From: Lantana camara
Lineage: Eukaryota; Streptophyta; Magnoliopsida; Lamiales; Verbenaceae
Direction of reading: 5' to 3'
Assembly (NCBI GenBank): GCA_037501455.1
Contig: CM074865.1
Location: 31,478,501 to 31,542,500 of the forward strand
DNA length: 64,000 nucleotides
Position 1 is the stretch's first letter. The number at the start of each line of letters is the position of its first letter. The notes below the pieces were generated by a model. That model ran no database searches, was not told where the DNA came from, and worked only from the letters and a program-made list of their open reading frames with translations. Below, piece after piece: positions 24,338 to 35,881 of the stretch. The translations under genes and the position numbers were made by a program.

Positions 24338-24894
24338 CTTGGTTCTTCGATCAGATGGTTGAACGGGGCATAAGCTTGAGCCGAAGCTTTGAGGCCAAGG
24401 GGGAGGCTTTCTTCTTCTCCTTTCTTGCCTTGTTTGATCGATCCAAAAAAATGAGGGAGAAGGGAAGATATTTTCAGCCATAAAGGGCTGAAACGGGTCG
24501 GTTTAACGGGTCGGGTCAAAAAGGATCCGGTCCACTCGGATCGGATTTTAAAACGGTACGGGTATCAAACAGCTTTAGAAAATTATAAGGTTAATTTCAT
24601 TGAATCCGAGTCATCGAAGTGAACTCAATGACAAGGTCGAAATTCGAATTCGAATTCCCGAGCTCAAGGTAGCCACGAGGCTCAAACACCTTAATTAGAA
24701 TTAGGTCCCTAATTTGCAAATATTGGACGATTGAGTCCAAATACATTTTATTAAATTCTAATGCGCACTTAATTAAATAAAATACAAATTGACACATAAA
24801 ACATGCTAATAGCACATAAGTCATGAAATTATGGAATTAAACTCTCCCGTAACGTCGTACCTGGATTGCCGAGAAGACTGGGTGTCACAGTGTG

Positions 24895-25596
24895 ATATGA
24901 AATTGAACATGTAGCGAGGTTTGACTTTCAAAGATAAATCTTTGAATTTGAGTTTGAATATGAATCCCTGAGTTTGAGTTTGAATTTAGGCCCCGGAGTC
25001 TACGAGTCAGGAAGCCCGGGACGGCAAGGGCCGTCGGGATGGGCCTGAGCGTAGTTTCCAAGTTTTATAGGATCAACCCTAAACCCAATAAGAGATTAGT
25101 GGGGGATGGAATCCTCGGGCATGAGAGTCATGAAACTCACGTCCCACACATACAATTTGGATAGTTAGAGTATGTACAACCCTTCTATCACCCGATGTGG
25201 AGGAAGGTATGTTTGATTTGGTTTTCATTTAACTTTGGATATGAGTTTGAATCCGATATGAAGGAGGTTGGTCTGAGAACTCATACTCGCCGAGTTAGTT
25301 TAAATTTGATTCGTGAAAAGGGAGTGGATTTCTAATTATTAAAATTAGTGGATTTTGGCCTTTGGCCTAACTTTTCTTCTATATATAGTATCACGGGATC
25401 CAAAATGTTTTTCGTTGCAAAAGCCATGCACCGGTTCATAAATTTTATGACTTTGAATATACTCTGCTCTTATGTATATGTACGTATGCGTGGGTTAGCT
25501 CCCTCACCAGTCTTTGGGACTAACCCTCGTTGTTGTTTCCCTTTTTTCTCCCTTTGTTGTTGAGTTGTAGGTGCAGGGTTCGATTTGAGCTAGGTG
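24895..25596 (+). repeat. Element F 5' LTR, second segment
   Basis: Resumes after solo LTR D with TGATATGAAATTGAACATG and matches 54577-55320 by eye. It includes the GGCCCCGGAGTCTACGAG block and acceptor 2, GTTGAGTTGTAG, ending at 25570. Copia LTR K interrupts it after AGGTG. Confidence 0.85.
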
Positions 25597-26717
25597 TGTT
25601 GGAAAATAGAAAAGTTAAAGCAGCGGAAGTTGAAAAAAATTTTCCAAAAGGGATCGTGATCTTGCAATGTTCGTTTATAAAACGGGATATCAAGAAGCTT
25701 ACAAGAATTAAAGCTTTCTTGAAACTTATTGAGCCACTGTCAAACGTTCTTCATGTGGCATGAACCCCCGTTTCTTGATCGACTCTTTCTTCGAGATTCC
25801 AAAGTAGAAATACTCTAAAGTATTAATCCATACCAACCTAGATTCAAATCATGTTAGTAAGTATGCTAGTACTATAACATGTGTATTAAACAAACATGAA
25901 ACGAGAAAAGAGAGCAAGAGAATTATCCCCAAAATTCCATGAAGGTTGGACATGATCTCCAATCACGTGTAAGTCCCAAATTTTCGAACCCCTTAGTCCT
26001 TTTATAGGCTAGGGTTCGAAACCCTACTTGCTTTTAGGAGATGGTCTCCTACTTTTACTTTGTCTTCTACTCTTTCTTTCTCTTCAAGTAAATAATGTCT
26101 TATCTAAAATAAGATATTTATTTTCTAGAGAAAGAGCTCCTAACTAATTTAGGAATACTTAATTATTCTAGTAATAATTAAATATCTCATCCCTATAATA
26201 TTTATTCTAATCATATTAGAATTAATACTTTATTAGAATAATAAAATAGAAGATATTTATTTATTTATTCTAATCAAATTAGAACAACTAAATAATTAAA
26301 TACTTAGAATTAATTCTCCAATTAATTTTATTTGGCTATATAATTAATTCTCCAATTAATCATATTTGGACTTAATAATTAATTCTCCAATTAATTAACA
26401 CATGGTCCAATTCATCAATTTGACCATAGACGTCCAAACCATACTCTCGATACCCACACGTGTACAATACACATGTGGTCTCGTTTTGATCAATTATTTG
26501 ATCTTTCTAACAATACCCTTTGAACCCGGTATTTGTGTGTGACCCTCTAGGTTCAATTTCAGTTAGCAGTGAGCCTAATTAATTAATACACTTTATTAAT
26601 TAATTACCTCACAGATCACACGACCATAGTCTAGCAACAGGCGTGTGACCCCTACCCGAAATGTGAATGTATATTCGAAAGAACCTTTCAGTTAATGACA
26701 ACATGTTGGATACGATC
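25597..26717 (-). repeat. Copia solo LTR K, first segment (its 3' end), minus strand
   Basis: The plus strand begins TGTTGGAAAATAG, the reverse complement of a Copia LTR end. The other end is TTCCCAACA at 49901. With nested inserts removed K is about 1,980 bp, close to the 1,930-bp LTR of element L, and it shares sequence with it (TAGAAAGC, GACAATCTTTGAATAA). Flanks AGGTG and AGGCG form a TSD with one change. It is therefore a solo LTR of the same family as L, in opposite orientation. Confidence 0.85.
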
Positions 26718-27865
26718 TGTTAGGAATAGTACCCTAGAAAGCCGATTGTATATCCGCTTTGTGCTTTTCCTTATTGTAATCACGGACAATCTTTGAATAA
26801 AATAACGAACTGAGGCAACACTTCTTTATATGCTCTTGTTTGGTATGCGTTTACTTTAGCTGTGCATGTATGAGAACTCCCCTAATCCTGATGACTTTAG
26901 GACTCTACCATTTAGGTGAAATGGTTCATGAAACGAGCCCTATATCACATAAGTCATGATTAGTAAAATACTCCAAGCCGATGAGTCCTACAGACAGTGA
27001 GAGTGTCAACCTGACTCCTCTAAGGCTTGCTTGTGGGATCACGCCCTTAAAAAGGACCACCTTGTTTCATGGAGGTGCAAAGTGTATAGTTGATATGTGT
27101 GTGATACATGAGGGTGCTTACTTCCATAAGTAAGTTCGCTGAGGTGCCCCGTGTGTAAAGATTCCTAAATGGGAAAGGAAGTTTCTATTTCAGGAAATAG
27201 AAACTTCCAGATTAGGAAATATCTCACGAGTCATTGATGTGATTAATTGATCCTTAGACTTGAGGTTCCATGTTACTTTGTGAGTTAACTCTGTAGTCTT
27301 AGGTATAAGCTTTAAAGGGTGTCGCCTTAGACAACTGATTCAAGGCTTATGCTGGGGCTGCACAAGTGACTCATGAAAGTGAATGAGAATCAAGAAAGGA
27401 CCTACACTTGCATTTGCAAGGTGATCTCTTATTGTGTAAGTTATTCATATGCCATATGGAGTCCTTGGCCAAGGCAGTAGATCAAGACATTAAGAAAAAG
27501 GTATCTTGGATTGAGATCAAATGGATATGAAATGCACTTAGCTTTAAGACCAGATTATTAGGGTTCTGATTATTCCCTTACCCTAGAACTTGGTTGAGAG
27601 ATAGTAAGTAGGAGGATTGTATCCCACATGAATCAATGACTTAAGGGTTCTGTCGAATCGAGACATTCCAATTCAGCTAGGGGTTAAACACCTGTTGCTA
27701 GACTATGGTCGTTTAATCTGTGGACTGATTAATTAATTAGTGAATTAATTAATTAGGGTCACTGCTAATTGAATTGAGAACCTAGAGGGTCACACACAAC
27801 AACTTGGTTACATGAGTTAGGGCTTTAAAATGATCAAACGAGTTGATCATACCAAGAGGGTTCCA

Positions 27866-27921
27866 CACGTGTGGGTCACGTGACTAGACACGTGTTCTTA
27901 TGGACACGTGTTCCACACGTG
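27866..27921. promoter_or_regulatory. Cluster of five CACGTG G-boxes in the L promoter
   Basis: CACGTG begins at 27866, 27877, 27889, 27905 and 27916, upstream of the TATA box at 28253. G-boxes are known binding sites of plant bZIP and bHLH factors (ABA, light and stress control). The 3' LTR keeps all five (44665-44734). Confidence 0.8.
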
Positions 27922-28252
27922 TATATTTGTTTAGATATTAAATAATTAATGTGTTAATTATTTAATAGAGTTTGGTTTAATTTTTGAATTAAAAAGAAAG
28001 TCTTATTTTGGAGAAAAATAATCTATTTAATTAATTACGAATTAATTAATTAGATAAAATAAGTTATTTATTTATTAATAAATAAAGTATAAAATTATCT
28101 AAAAGGGGTTTGGATATTTTATCTCTCTTAAAAGTTGATTTGAATTAGAATTCAAAAAGTCAAAGTTTGGAATTACTTGATGATCAAGTAATAAGAGAGA
28201 GGGACCAAATCCTTAGTCCAATAGGACTAAGTTTCGGCCGCCCCTCCCTTCC

Positions 28253-28279
28253 TATATATAGGGGAGCTCGAGCTCCCCT
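28253..28279 (+). promoter_or_regulatory. TATA box joined to a perfect 20-bp palindrome
   Basis: TATATATA at 28253-28260 runs directly into a perfect palindrome (half-site AGGGGAGCTC) at 28260-28279. Transcription would be expected to start about 30 bp after the TATA box, so the palindrome lies in the core promoter or at the RNA 5' end. It is unchanged in the 3' LTR (45066-45092). Confidence 0.8.
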
Positions 28280-28647
28280 TAGAGAGTGATCGATTTTCTT
28301 TTGGTTCATGTGTTGAACACCTTCCTTTCTCCAAGATCAAATAAACCCTAGGTTAAGCCTAAACACTAACTAGAGAACTAGCATCCTTACTAGTTAGATT
28401 GTAGTCAAGTTGGTGGACTATCTCTAGAGAGCTTCATGTTAGAAGTTTTTTGAAGATTCGAGCTTTACCAAGGAGTGGGGATCAAGCCGCGAGAAGAGCG
28501 TTCTTGGGTGGCTTTAAACGCTTCAAGAAAGATTATTGAAAAGTAAGTTTCTAATCTCTACGAATTCGGATTCACGATTTCGAGTTTCGATCCTTTTTGT
28601 TGGAAAATTTTAAATTTTCGCTGTTTCTGATTTCCTGTTTTCCAACA

Positions 28648-29795
28648 AGTGGTATCAGAGCCACCTCGTTAATCGTGTTTTTGATTCGTCTCAATTATTC
28701 TGAATTTGGTAGAAATTCCTAGGCTTGATGCGATTGAGTATTTGTAACTGTTTTAGAAAGACTGAATTGCGAAACTGTATTTTTCCCTGAAAGTTTCTGA
28801 AAAACGTTTTGCAAAAATTGTTTTGAAAACTGTTTTGGATTTGAAACTGTATAAACAGTTTTTGGATTTCTTGGATTGGTTTTGGTTTTGAACGGAAACA
28901 CGAAACGAAAAGCCTGGACTACGAACACGTGAAACCCCACGCGCAAAGGCGTCGCGCATGGGCATTCTCGCCCAGTCTCTCCCGCAACCGCGCAGGAGGC
29001 CTTCTGGGCGCGCCCCAGCAACGCCCGCAAGTGGCCAGAAGGGCCGTGCGCACTCGCGAGCCTGCGACGCGCACGACCCTCTTCGCATACGGGCCCCATT
29101 TTTCTCGTAATCCATTTTCGTATTTCGTGCAATCCAGTCCCGATTTTAATTTTAATTTTAATTTAATTTTTATTATTAAAAATTGTTTTATTAATATTTA
29201 TTTTAATAAAACTCAAAATTGGGATTTTTGGGAAATAGAAACGGTTTATAATTTTTGGGAAACTACTTCTGTGATAAAATTGTTAATTTTCAGAAATTAA
29301 TTGGAATTTTATTTGTTTTAATAATATGGGATTTATTGAAAACTTTTATGAATAAGACTCGCATCAAGTAATGTTTTAAGTCATTAGGACTTGAAACGAG
29401 AATTTTAATTTATTGGCTAAATTTAAATTCTCGCAAGTTGCATGTTAGGTGATCATGGGTTTAGACTTATGTATGCTTTTAATTTATGCACATGAATGGT
29501 TTAAATTGGGGTTGGACTCCTATAGTTGCGTTTTTCAATTGAGGTTGGAGCCTCACTTATGTGCGTACTGCTGTGTGATCTATTATGTGGCTTTCCAAAT
29601 TACTGTTTTGAGGCCGGGGTATGCCCCGTGTATTTGTCTAAGGCCAATATGAGCCTTATTACTTTTCAGTACTTTTTCTTTTTTTTGAGAGTGGAATAGA
29701 TGGTGAGGTTTTATTTTCGTTTTGGAGACAATGCACCCATGGAGTAGATGGACCACATTCAAGTAACAAGGAGGCCATAAGTGAAGACCCCTCAA
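28648..29795 (+). other. Element L leader, first part, with GC-rich island
   Basis: Non-coding. It begins with the primer site at 28650. A GC-rich stretch at about 28930-29095 (many CGCGC and GCCC runs; CTGGG/CCCAG inverted repeat at 29004-29018) sits in otherwise AT-rich sequence. The rest is AT-rich with no recognisable domain. Element C is inserted after CTCAA at 29791-29795; the leader resumes at 39512. Confidence 0.7.
28650..28661 (+). other. Primer-binding site of element L
   Basis: TGGTATCAGAGC two bases after the LTR end; complementary to the initiator tRNA-Met 3' end. Confidence 0.93.
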
Positions 29796-32700
29796 TGTAA
29801 CACCCCAAGCGGTGGGGCATCACACCCCCGTACTATGGCCCGACACGTATACGAAATGGAAGGTCCGCACACGCACCAAGTCACAGCGAACGGGTGACAA
29901 ACAAAAACACACGCACTAGCTAGGCGGTATCTAACCCTGTACAAAAGAAAATATGCAAAACATGACAGCGGAAGTAGCGCGAAATGCCAACTTACAAAAA
30001 CTTTTACACATCAAGCATACAACGCAGTACATACATCAGAATCAAATATACGGGTTCAACTAGTTCAACAAACCTATCCTAACCTGTCCCGAATTCTAAA
30101 CATTCAAATCATATATTCCTAACCTGCACAGAACATATCTTATACAGAGTTTACGAACCATAAATCAGAATAAAATACTTAACAAACTTAAACTAACAGA
30201 CACAGACCCGACAGACACGACACAACGCCGCCTAGCACGAACTCCAACGACCTGAACCTGCAACTAAAAACATAAACGGGGAGGGGTCAGTCCAAAGACT
30301 GAGCGAGGGGCTGACACACGCACACTATACATATATATAGAGCACAACACATAGAAGAAGCGACATTCGTGAACCCGGGGTTAGTTTTTGCACGCCAAAA
30401 TGTTTTCCCGTGATAGTATACTTATAGTGGTTTAAAACCAAACAAACAAATCTTAACTCAAACGTTCTTAAACATAAGTTCAGATTCATGCAGACTTAAC
30501 ACACATATCGGAACATATCTTATTAGCTTAAAAGTATATCAAATTTTATCTTAATTTACGAATCTACCCCCGTTTCACGAACTTATAACAGACGGACAGA
30601 CAGAACACACTTACTCAAATCGAAGCAAAACTCATAAATCAATCCCACCTGCACACCATTGGGGAAGAGAGGTGCCCCTCTCAACCCACCACAGAACAAA
30701 ACATATGAACCGGAGGATCCCGCCCGGTTCCTTCGACGGCCAGCCAAAATGCGCTCCGTCGGCATAGGAGAACTAAGTCTCCCGTTGGTGGAGAAGTGCA
30801 CAGGGGTCGTAACCGGCGACCCCGATGGTCGTCCCGGGTCTCCCTTACCCACAATCTCCGGGGCCCATCACACAGATAAACAGACATATATCGGAAACTT
30901 AACTTGCCACACACAGACAGACAAACATATCTCATGCATATCGTGCTTATCATATCACACGTACATATCACACATTGACCTCGGAATCATAACAGAACTG
31001 AAACAAAGCATACATAGGCTCATACATAGCGTTTCATATTTTCAAATCAAATCATATGACAAAACCAGCAAAATACGTACTTCACACATATCTACATATA
31101 CATAAGGCTTATAAACCGCATGCATTCGAAAACGGGCACGTTGTAATAGGGTATAACTATATCCTAACCTCACCTGGCACCAAACACAGCCGAAGACACG
31201 GCAGAGGGTTCACCCCGGAACCTGCACGACTCACCTGTCACCACCCCGGGTGCACCTGAACCAACTGAACACACAAACACAACACAGAACTCAGGCTCAA
31301 GCAGACAACCACACAGGGACGCACGGCATACGCTCAATACTTAAGAAATGCAATCACATCAGCAAAGTTCAAGTTCATATAAATTATATGCAAAACAAAA
31401 CATTAAGGCATGTTCATGTGCATAATTAATGCAAATAACGAAATTAAAGACAAAGCACTTCATATCAATTCATTTAATACCTAACAAATTCAATTAACAA
31501 AGTTCAGACAATTCATATCGCATTTCATACAAATTCACGTAGCTCACAAATCAAATAAATCATAATAGCTTGTTTCATATTTCATATAAGCCAAATTCTA
31601 ATCAAACTAAGTTCATTAAATTCATAAGTTACATATTCAATTCATACATTACATTTAAGATTTCATTATTAAGGTCTATTAATTCAATTTAAACAAATTC
31701 CTACTTTACTCAAAAATTACACAAACACCCCCCTCTAGAGTAACCAAGTAGCAAAATCAACAAGTCGGGGGTTCAATTTACAAATCAAATTATCCAAATA
31801 TTTCAAATTATAATTCATACAAGTTTTCATACACATTGGAGCACAAATAAATCAGTAATTCAAGCTTTCATATATCATACAATTCACAATTTCCATTTCA
31901 TAGTTCATACAAGGCCGAATTTACAATTAAAACAATTAACGAAAATAAATACAATAACTTCGAAAATTCATATAAAATCAACCGGACATCCGATTGACGA
32001 ACGGAAAGTGGCGTTGGACTCACCACGACGAGAGGAACTTGCTGCCCAAAGGGCGTCGGAATGCCGCCCCCGGAACCAATCGGACCGCCACGTGCCGCCG
32101 CCGGACCACCACCTCCGGTGGTCGGAAAATTCCCCGGAAGGACAGAAACGTACGCCTCGGCCTGCTTGACAAAAACCCTCAACCAATTTCAGAAAATACC
32201 AAACACACAGGACTTCGTTAAAGAAAAACCGAACCGAAACCCTAGAACGAAAACTGAAATTAAACGCAAACCGTTAAACAAAAATAAAATCCGGACATAC
32301 CGTTGGAAAGCCCGTAACGAGCCCTACAAAAGCCCCCTAGCCAACCGCCGGAAAAGTCGCCGGAAAATCGGACCGCCGGTCCAGACCGGTCCGCCACCGG
32401 TTCGCCGCCGCCGGCCGGTTCTCGGGTTGGGGCCAACGCCATCCGCTACGTTTCGATATTCTGAGCAACTTCCGTGAAGGGACCACCACCAAAAACCCAC
32501 CGGAAAAGGGTCAAATCAGCCGCCGAAAAGCCACCGGTGCGCCACTCGCCGGAACCGCCACCTACACCACGATTCGTCCCAATCTGATGCCGGAAATGAG
32601 TCCAGGAGGTCGAAAACGTCCGGAAACCACCAAACCCCGTCGGAAAAAGTCGCCGGAAAGCGGCGAAACACGCCGCTACAGTAACCGCCGCCGCCGCCGC

Positions 32701-33420
32701 GAGCTTCAGGCGGCGCGTGCGGCCTCCTCGCCGCCCCGTTGGCGGCGCCGTCTGTCCAGAAATTCACGCCGGGAGCTCCTTTATCTGGGTGGGTGGCGCG
32801 TGTCGCCGGAAGTCCGCCGGAGACCGCCGCGAATGGGCGGCGAAGCCGCGTCCGCCACTCCCCTCCGCGCGCGACTGAAAATCGGCGATTTCTCCTCCGT
32901 CGGTCATCGGTTGGCCGATTTCTTGGTACGGTTGTGACCGCGTCGCCGAGCCCATCGAAAAACACTATTGGTTCGTCGAAATCCGTCGAGAAACGAGCGA
33001 GTTGGATGAGTGTGTGAAAACACACCTCCGAGTGTGTGTGGGTAACGTGTATCGCGGGAGAGGGAGGAGAGAGAGAGAGCAGCTGAGTTATGGCACGAAA
33101 AACGATGAAGATAGATATTTATCCCGGTCCTCGCGCGAAGAAACGATCGGTAGAAAGGGCTAACGAAGTCAGAATTGGGCAAACTCAGAGTCTACGTACT
33201 CGTTTCGCTGCCCTGAACGCGTTAAAGGGGTCAAAGAGGTCGAAATCTCGATCGAACGAGGAATGACCGAAAAACCCCTAAAAAGAGAAAATTGCAAACA
33301 AGCCCCTAAACTCTTAAAGAGTTCAAAATAGGGCCGTGCAAAGCACAAAATCACATAATTACACACATAAAAAGGTTTAGAAGTGACGTACCTCATTTAT
33401 AGGACGAGCGGGATGTTACA
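29796..33420 (-). repeat. Element C 3' LTR (3,625 bp)
   Basis: On the minus strand it starts TGTAACATCCCGCTCG at 33420 and ends GGGGTGTTACA at 29796. Near its start are an ATAAATAT TATA-like site (about 33112-33120) and a CT-rich tract (33060-33085). A CpG-rich segment of about 900 bp (32040-32960) repeats CGCCGGAAA-like words. AT-rich sequence follows. Predicted splice sites: donor 1 32023, acceptor 1 31265, exon 31174-31264, donor 2 31173, acceptor 2 30258. The long open frames in the CpG-rich part show no protein family. Confidence 0.93.
31265..32023 (-). other. Putative LTR intron 1 of element C
   Basis: On the minus strand the donor is GTG|GTGAGT at 32023 and the acceptor TTGTGTGTTCAG ends at 31265. 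This is shorter than in A and B, and has no GC-rich palindrome cluster inside. The same sites are in the other LTR at 38109 and 37351. Confidence 0.45.
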
Positions 33421-33639
33421 AACTTCCCTCCTTCAAAAGGACCTGTCCTCAGGTCCTACTGCTGAGTCGAAGAGCTTCGATCTGGACTACCTGCATCACT
33501 CTCCCAAAATCGTATAGTCATAGCCCTGGCTGTGAAGTTTTACCCCTTTGATGGCATCATCTCCCTTCAGGGTTTGGTAGCCACAGAGATCTGTCTGATC
33601 ACTTCATTCAATCACCCACCACGTAACGGCAGCAAACAA

Positions 33640-34038
33640 GAGAGAATCCCATCTCTCAACACTCAAGTGAGAACACCCCGTCTCTCAGCACACAAAAGAG
33701 AAAACCCCGTTCCTCAGCACACAAGGGAGAGACCCCGTCTCTCCGGCACAGAATTGAGAGAACCCCGTCTCTCAAACACAGCATCGAGAGAACCCCGTCT
33801 CTCAACCTAAGTCTGATAAATTCCACATCTCTCAGACAATCTAGTTTGAGAAAATCCGGCATTTCTCAAACCCTAAATCCAAGGGAATCCAGCAACCCTC
33901 GAATACCTAAGAACAAGAGACTCCAGCATCTCTTGTGCACAAAACTCAGAAAGAATCCAACATCTTTCTATCATACAAATAGGGAGAATCCCACATCTCC
34001 CTAACACATAAATAGAGAGAGATCTTAACAACTCTCTA
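33640..34038. repeat. Array of about 13 short hairpins with differing stems and conserved loops
   Basis: Units are spaced 25-36 bp. Clear stems: 33640-33657 (GAGAGA), 33726-33744 (GGAGAGA, loop CCCCG), 33754-33775 (TTGAGAGA, loop ACCCCG), 33786-33803 (GAGAGA, loop ACCCCG), 33844-33871 (10-bp GTTTGAGAAA, loop ATCCGGCA), 33913-33936 (ACAAGAGA, loop CTCCAGCA), 33948-33969 (AGAAAGA, loop ATCCAACA), 33980-34003 (TAGGGAGA, loop ATCCCACA), 34013-34038 (TAGAGAG, longer loop). Units at 33668, 33695, 33811 and 33880 are weaker. Stems vary yet pair; loops are conserved. Confidence 0.85.
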
Positions 34039-35862
34039 GCACACAAGTTCACTTACTCAGCAATCAAACAAACACACATTGGAGCAAACACTAGACGCAA
34101 AACATGTGATGCATGTTTAGTGTACCTTATCACAACTGATATCGGCGTCCCTAGAGTATACATACATCATCCATGCTCAACTCAAGGGGGATATCGCGAT
34201 GGAATGTCTGTAAAATAAGATTACAATATATGTATATGCTTGAAAGGGGTAATAAGCAATCAAGAACATTAAACATAGAGGCACAAATAATTTACACAAG
34301 CATGCAATCAAATCAGTTGGCAAGAGTTCACAAACAACAGAAAACTTTAAATTACGAAATTAAATCAATTAGTCACGTTATTACACACGTTATCACACAC
34401 GCCAAACAAAATGAAATATAAATACTTATGCAATGCATGTGTGCAAATGACATAAATGTTTAATGTACCGTTCACCGTGGCAGCGAAGTCGTGGTTGACA
34501 ATTTCTTTAACTTGAACGAATAATCAATTCCTTAACTGACCGTAGTTCCAACTTTCCATTTTACATTCTTTGATGTTTCCTCGCATCCTCTGGTTCAAAA
34601 GGGTCTCAAACCGTTTCAATTAGTTGTCGGAGCCAAGTGATCCGTAGGCTCTTCCGAAGTCCCGATAAAGTTCGCGAGAGATAAAATTTGCTGCCTCCAT
34701 CATCGGTAAGGTTTCTTATAACGTTCATGAAGGGATCAATGGAGAATCCTTAATCAATCCCACTTTGCCACCGTCATTTTAACTGATGCTCCCGTCCTCG
34801 TAATTTGGTGAAGTTGGCTTTCAAAAACATTGCCACGAAATTCCTTATTTTAAAGTTTTCCCTTTTTCCTTAGTACAAGTGTAACTACTCTTGTTAATGT
34901 CTTTAAAATAGTCTGACTCTCCCTTGAATGACTCTGAAGTCTGAATGGTACAATCGCTTCGATTTCTTCGTTGCTACCTCACGCCATCCAGAGTTTAAAA
35001 ATCCTGGTGTCCTTATAGAACGTGTTACTCCCGAGCACCTCCTAATAGTTAGGTATAAATCCCAAAGGCCCCTCGATAATCAAAACATCTAATATCCCCA
35101 TCGTAGACAAATATCTTCTTTCATCCTCCCTATACTCTGAGCTGGTTAGATCAATAGTACACTTCTGATCAATCCCTGTTCGGATTCCAATGAGGCTTCA
35201 ACTAAGACAACACTTGGTGAATCAGATAGATGACCACCTAAAATACAATCACGAATCTAATGCATATGGGGTTAGGGATGTGAATGGTATATACTCATTA
35301 ATCAGCAAGAAAACAATCGAGCACGTAGAACAAAAAGATCAGAATAATTACAATTTAATCCAATGCATGATGCACGTGCTATGAATGCATGATACCTGTT
35401 TCCATTATATTAGCATCGAACCTTGACTGAATTCTTGTAGAGATTCGTTTGCTCCAAGTAGTCAGAAGATGGAAGTCTCAAATCCTCTTTCATCAATTGG
35501 TAGAAGTGGGAAGTGTTGTCACGATCAATTACAATTTTGGTGCCAAGGAGTCACCCTACAATTCACAATTTGAATAAATATTTATGCATGGGAGTTAGTA
35601 AATGGATATGTCATATAATGAAAGCAATTAAGAGCACCAACCAAATGCAGATGCAACACATAATTTACAAAAATTTAAAGCATAACAATGATAATTTTAT
35701 AAAAATCGTAATCATAGTGTGCACACAATCACATAATCTCAGACAAATTCATACAAAGAAGGCAAAATTTCACATTAAACGAATGCAATGCACAAGTACT
35801 CCTATGCCGTACGACCTAAACTGACACGACCCGACTCCAGAGCACCGGTTTTGAACTTGGTA

Positions 35863-35874
35863 GCTCTGATACCA
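35863..35874 (-). other. Primer-binding site of element C
   Basis: On the minus strand TGGTATCAGAGC lies 7 bases after the 5' LTR end. Confidence 0.92.
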
Positions 35875-35881
35875 CTTAAGA

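Larger units (their letters stand above)
21378..24889 (-). mobile_element. Solo LTR D (3,512 bp), chromovirus-like, minus strand
   Basis: On the minus strand it starts TGTGACACCC and ends GGGGTGCTACA. It is flanked by GTGTG on both sides (21373-21377 and 24890-24894). A related unoccupied site is present at about 54560-54590 in the truncated 3' LTR of F, where the flanks are continuous. No internal region or second LTR adjoins, so it is a solo LTR from LTR-LTR recombination. Confidence 0.93.
26718..28647 (+). repeat. Element L 5' LTR (1,930 bp)
   Basis: TG...CA ends. It carries the G-box cluster 27866-27921 and a TATA box with adjoining palindrome 28253-28279. No coding sequence is seen. AT-rich stretches of ATTAATTAATTA type lie at 27725-28080. 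Confidence 0.93.
33421..35881 (-). other. Element C interior, no recognisable protein domain
   Basis: The polypurine tract is GAAGGAGGGAAGTT (minus, 33434-33421), the primer site is at 35863-35874, and the hairpin array is 33640-34038. The minus-strand leader after the primer site resembles that of element G (GGTCGTACGGC against GGTCGTTCGGC). The remaining sequence (34040-35500) is AT-rich and without a frame showing gag, protease, RT or integrase motifs. It may be decayed pol, but I cannot prove it by eye. Confidence 0.75.

Noticed and set aside
28929..29300. 123-codon frame in the L leader as a possible gag or captured gene
   Set aside because: No gag fold or zinc knuckle is visible, and it is open mainly because of local GC richness.
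32516..33025. 169-codon minus-strand frame and overlapping plus-strand frames in the C LTR, present in both LTRs
   Set aside because: Several frames are open at once because the segment is GC-rich. The composition is Arg/Gly/Pro-biased with no domain, and duplication is explained by the LTR pair.
33532..33862. Open frames with an 11-residue repeat (plus and minus strand) over the hairpin array
   Set aside because: The periodic peptide comes from the DNA repeat. Unit spacing is not a constant multiple of three, so a protein repeat is not being maintained.
33640..34038. A CRISPR-like array
   Set aside because: Repeats are not identical, there are no constant-length spacers or cas genes, and the context is a plant retrotransposon. 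The pattern is hairpins with varying stems.
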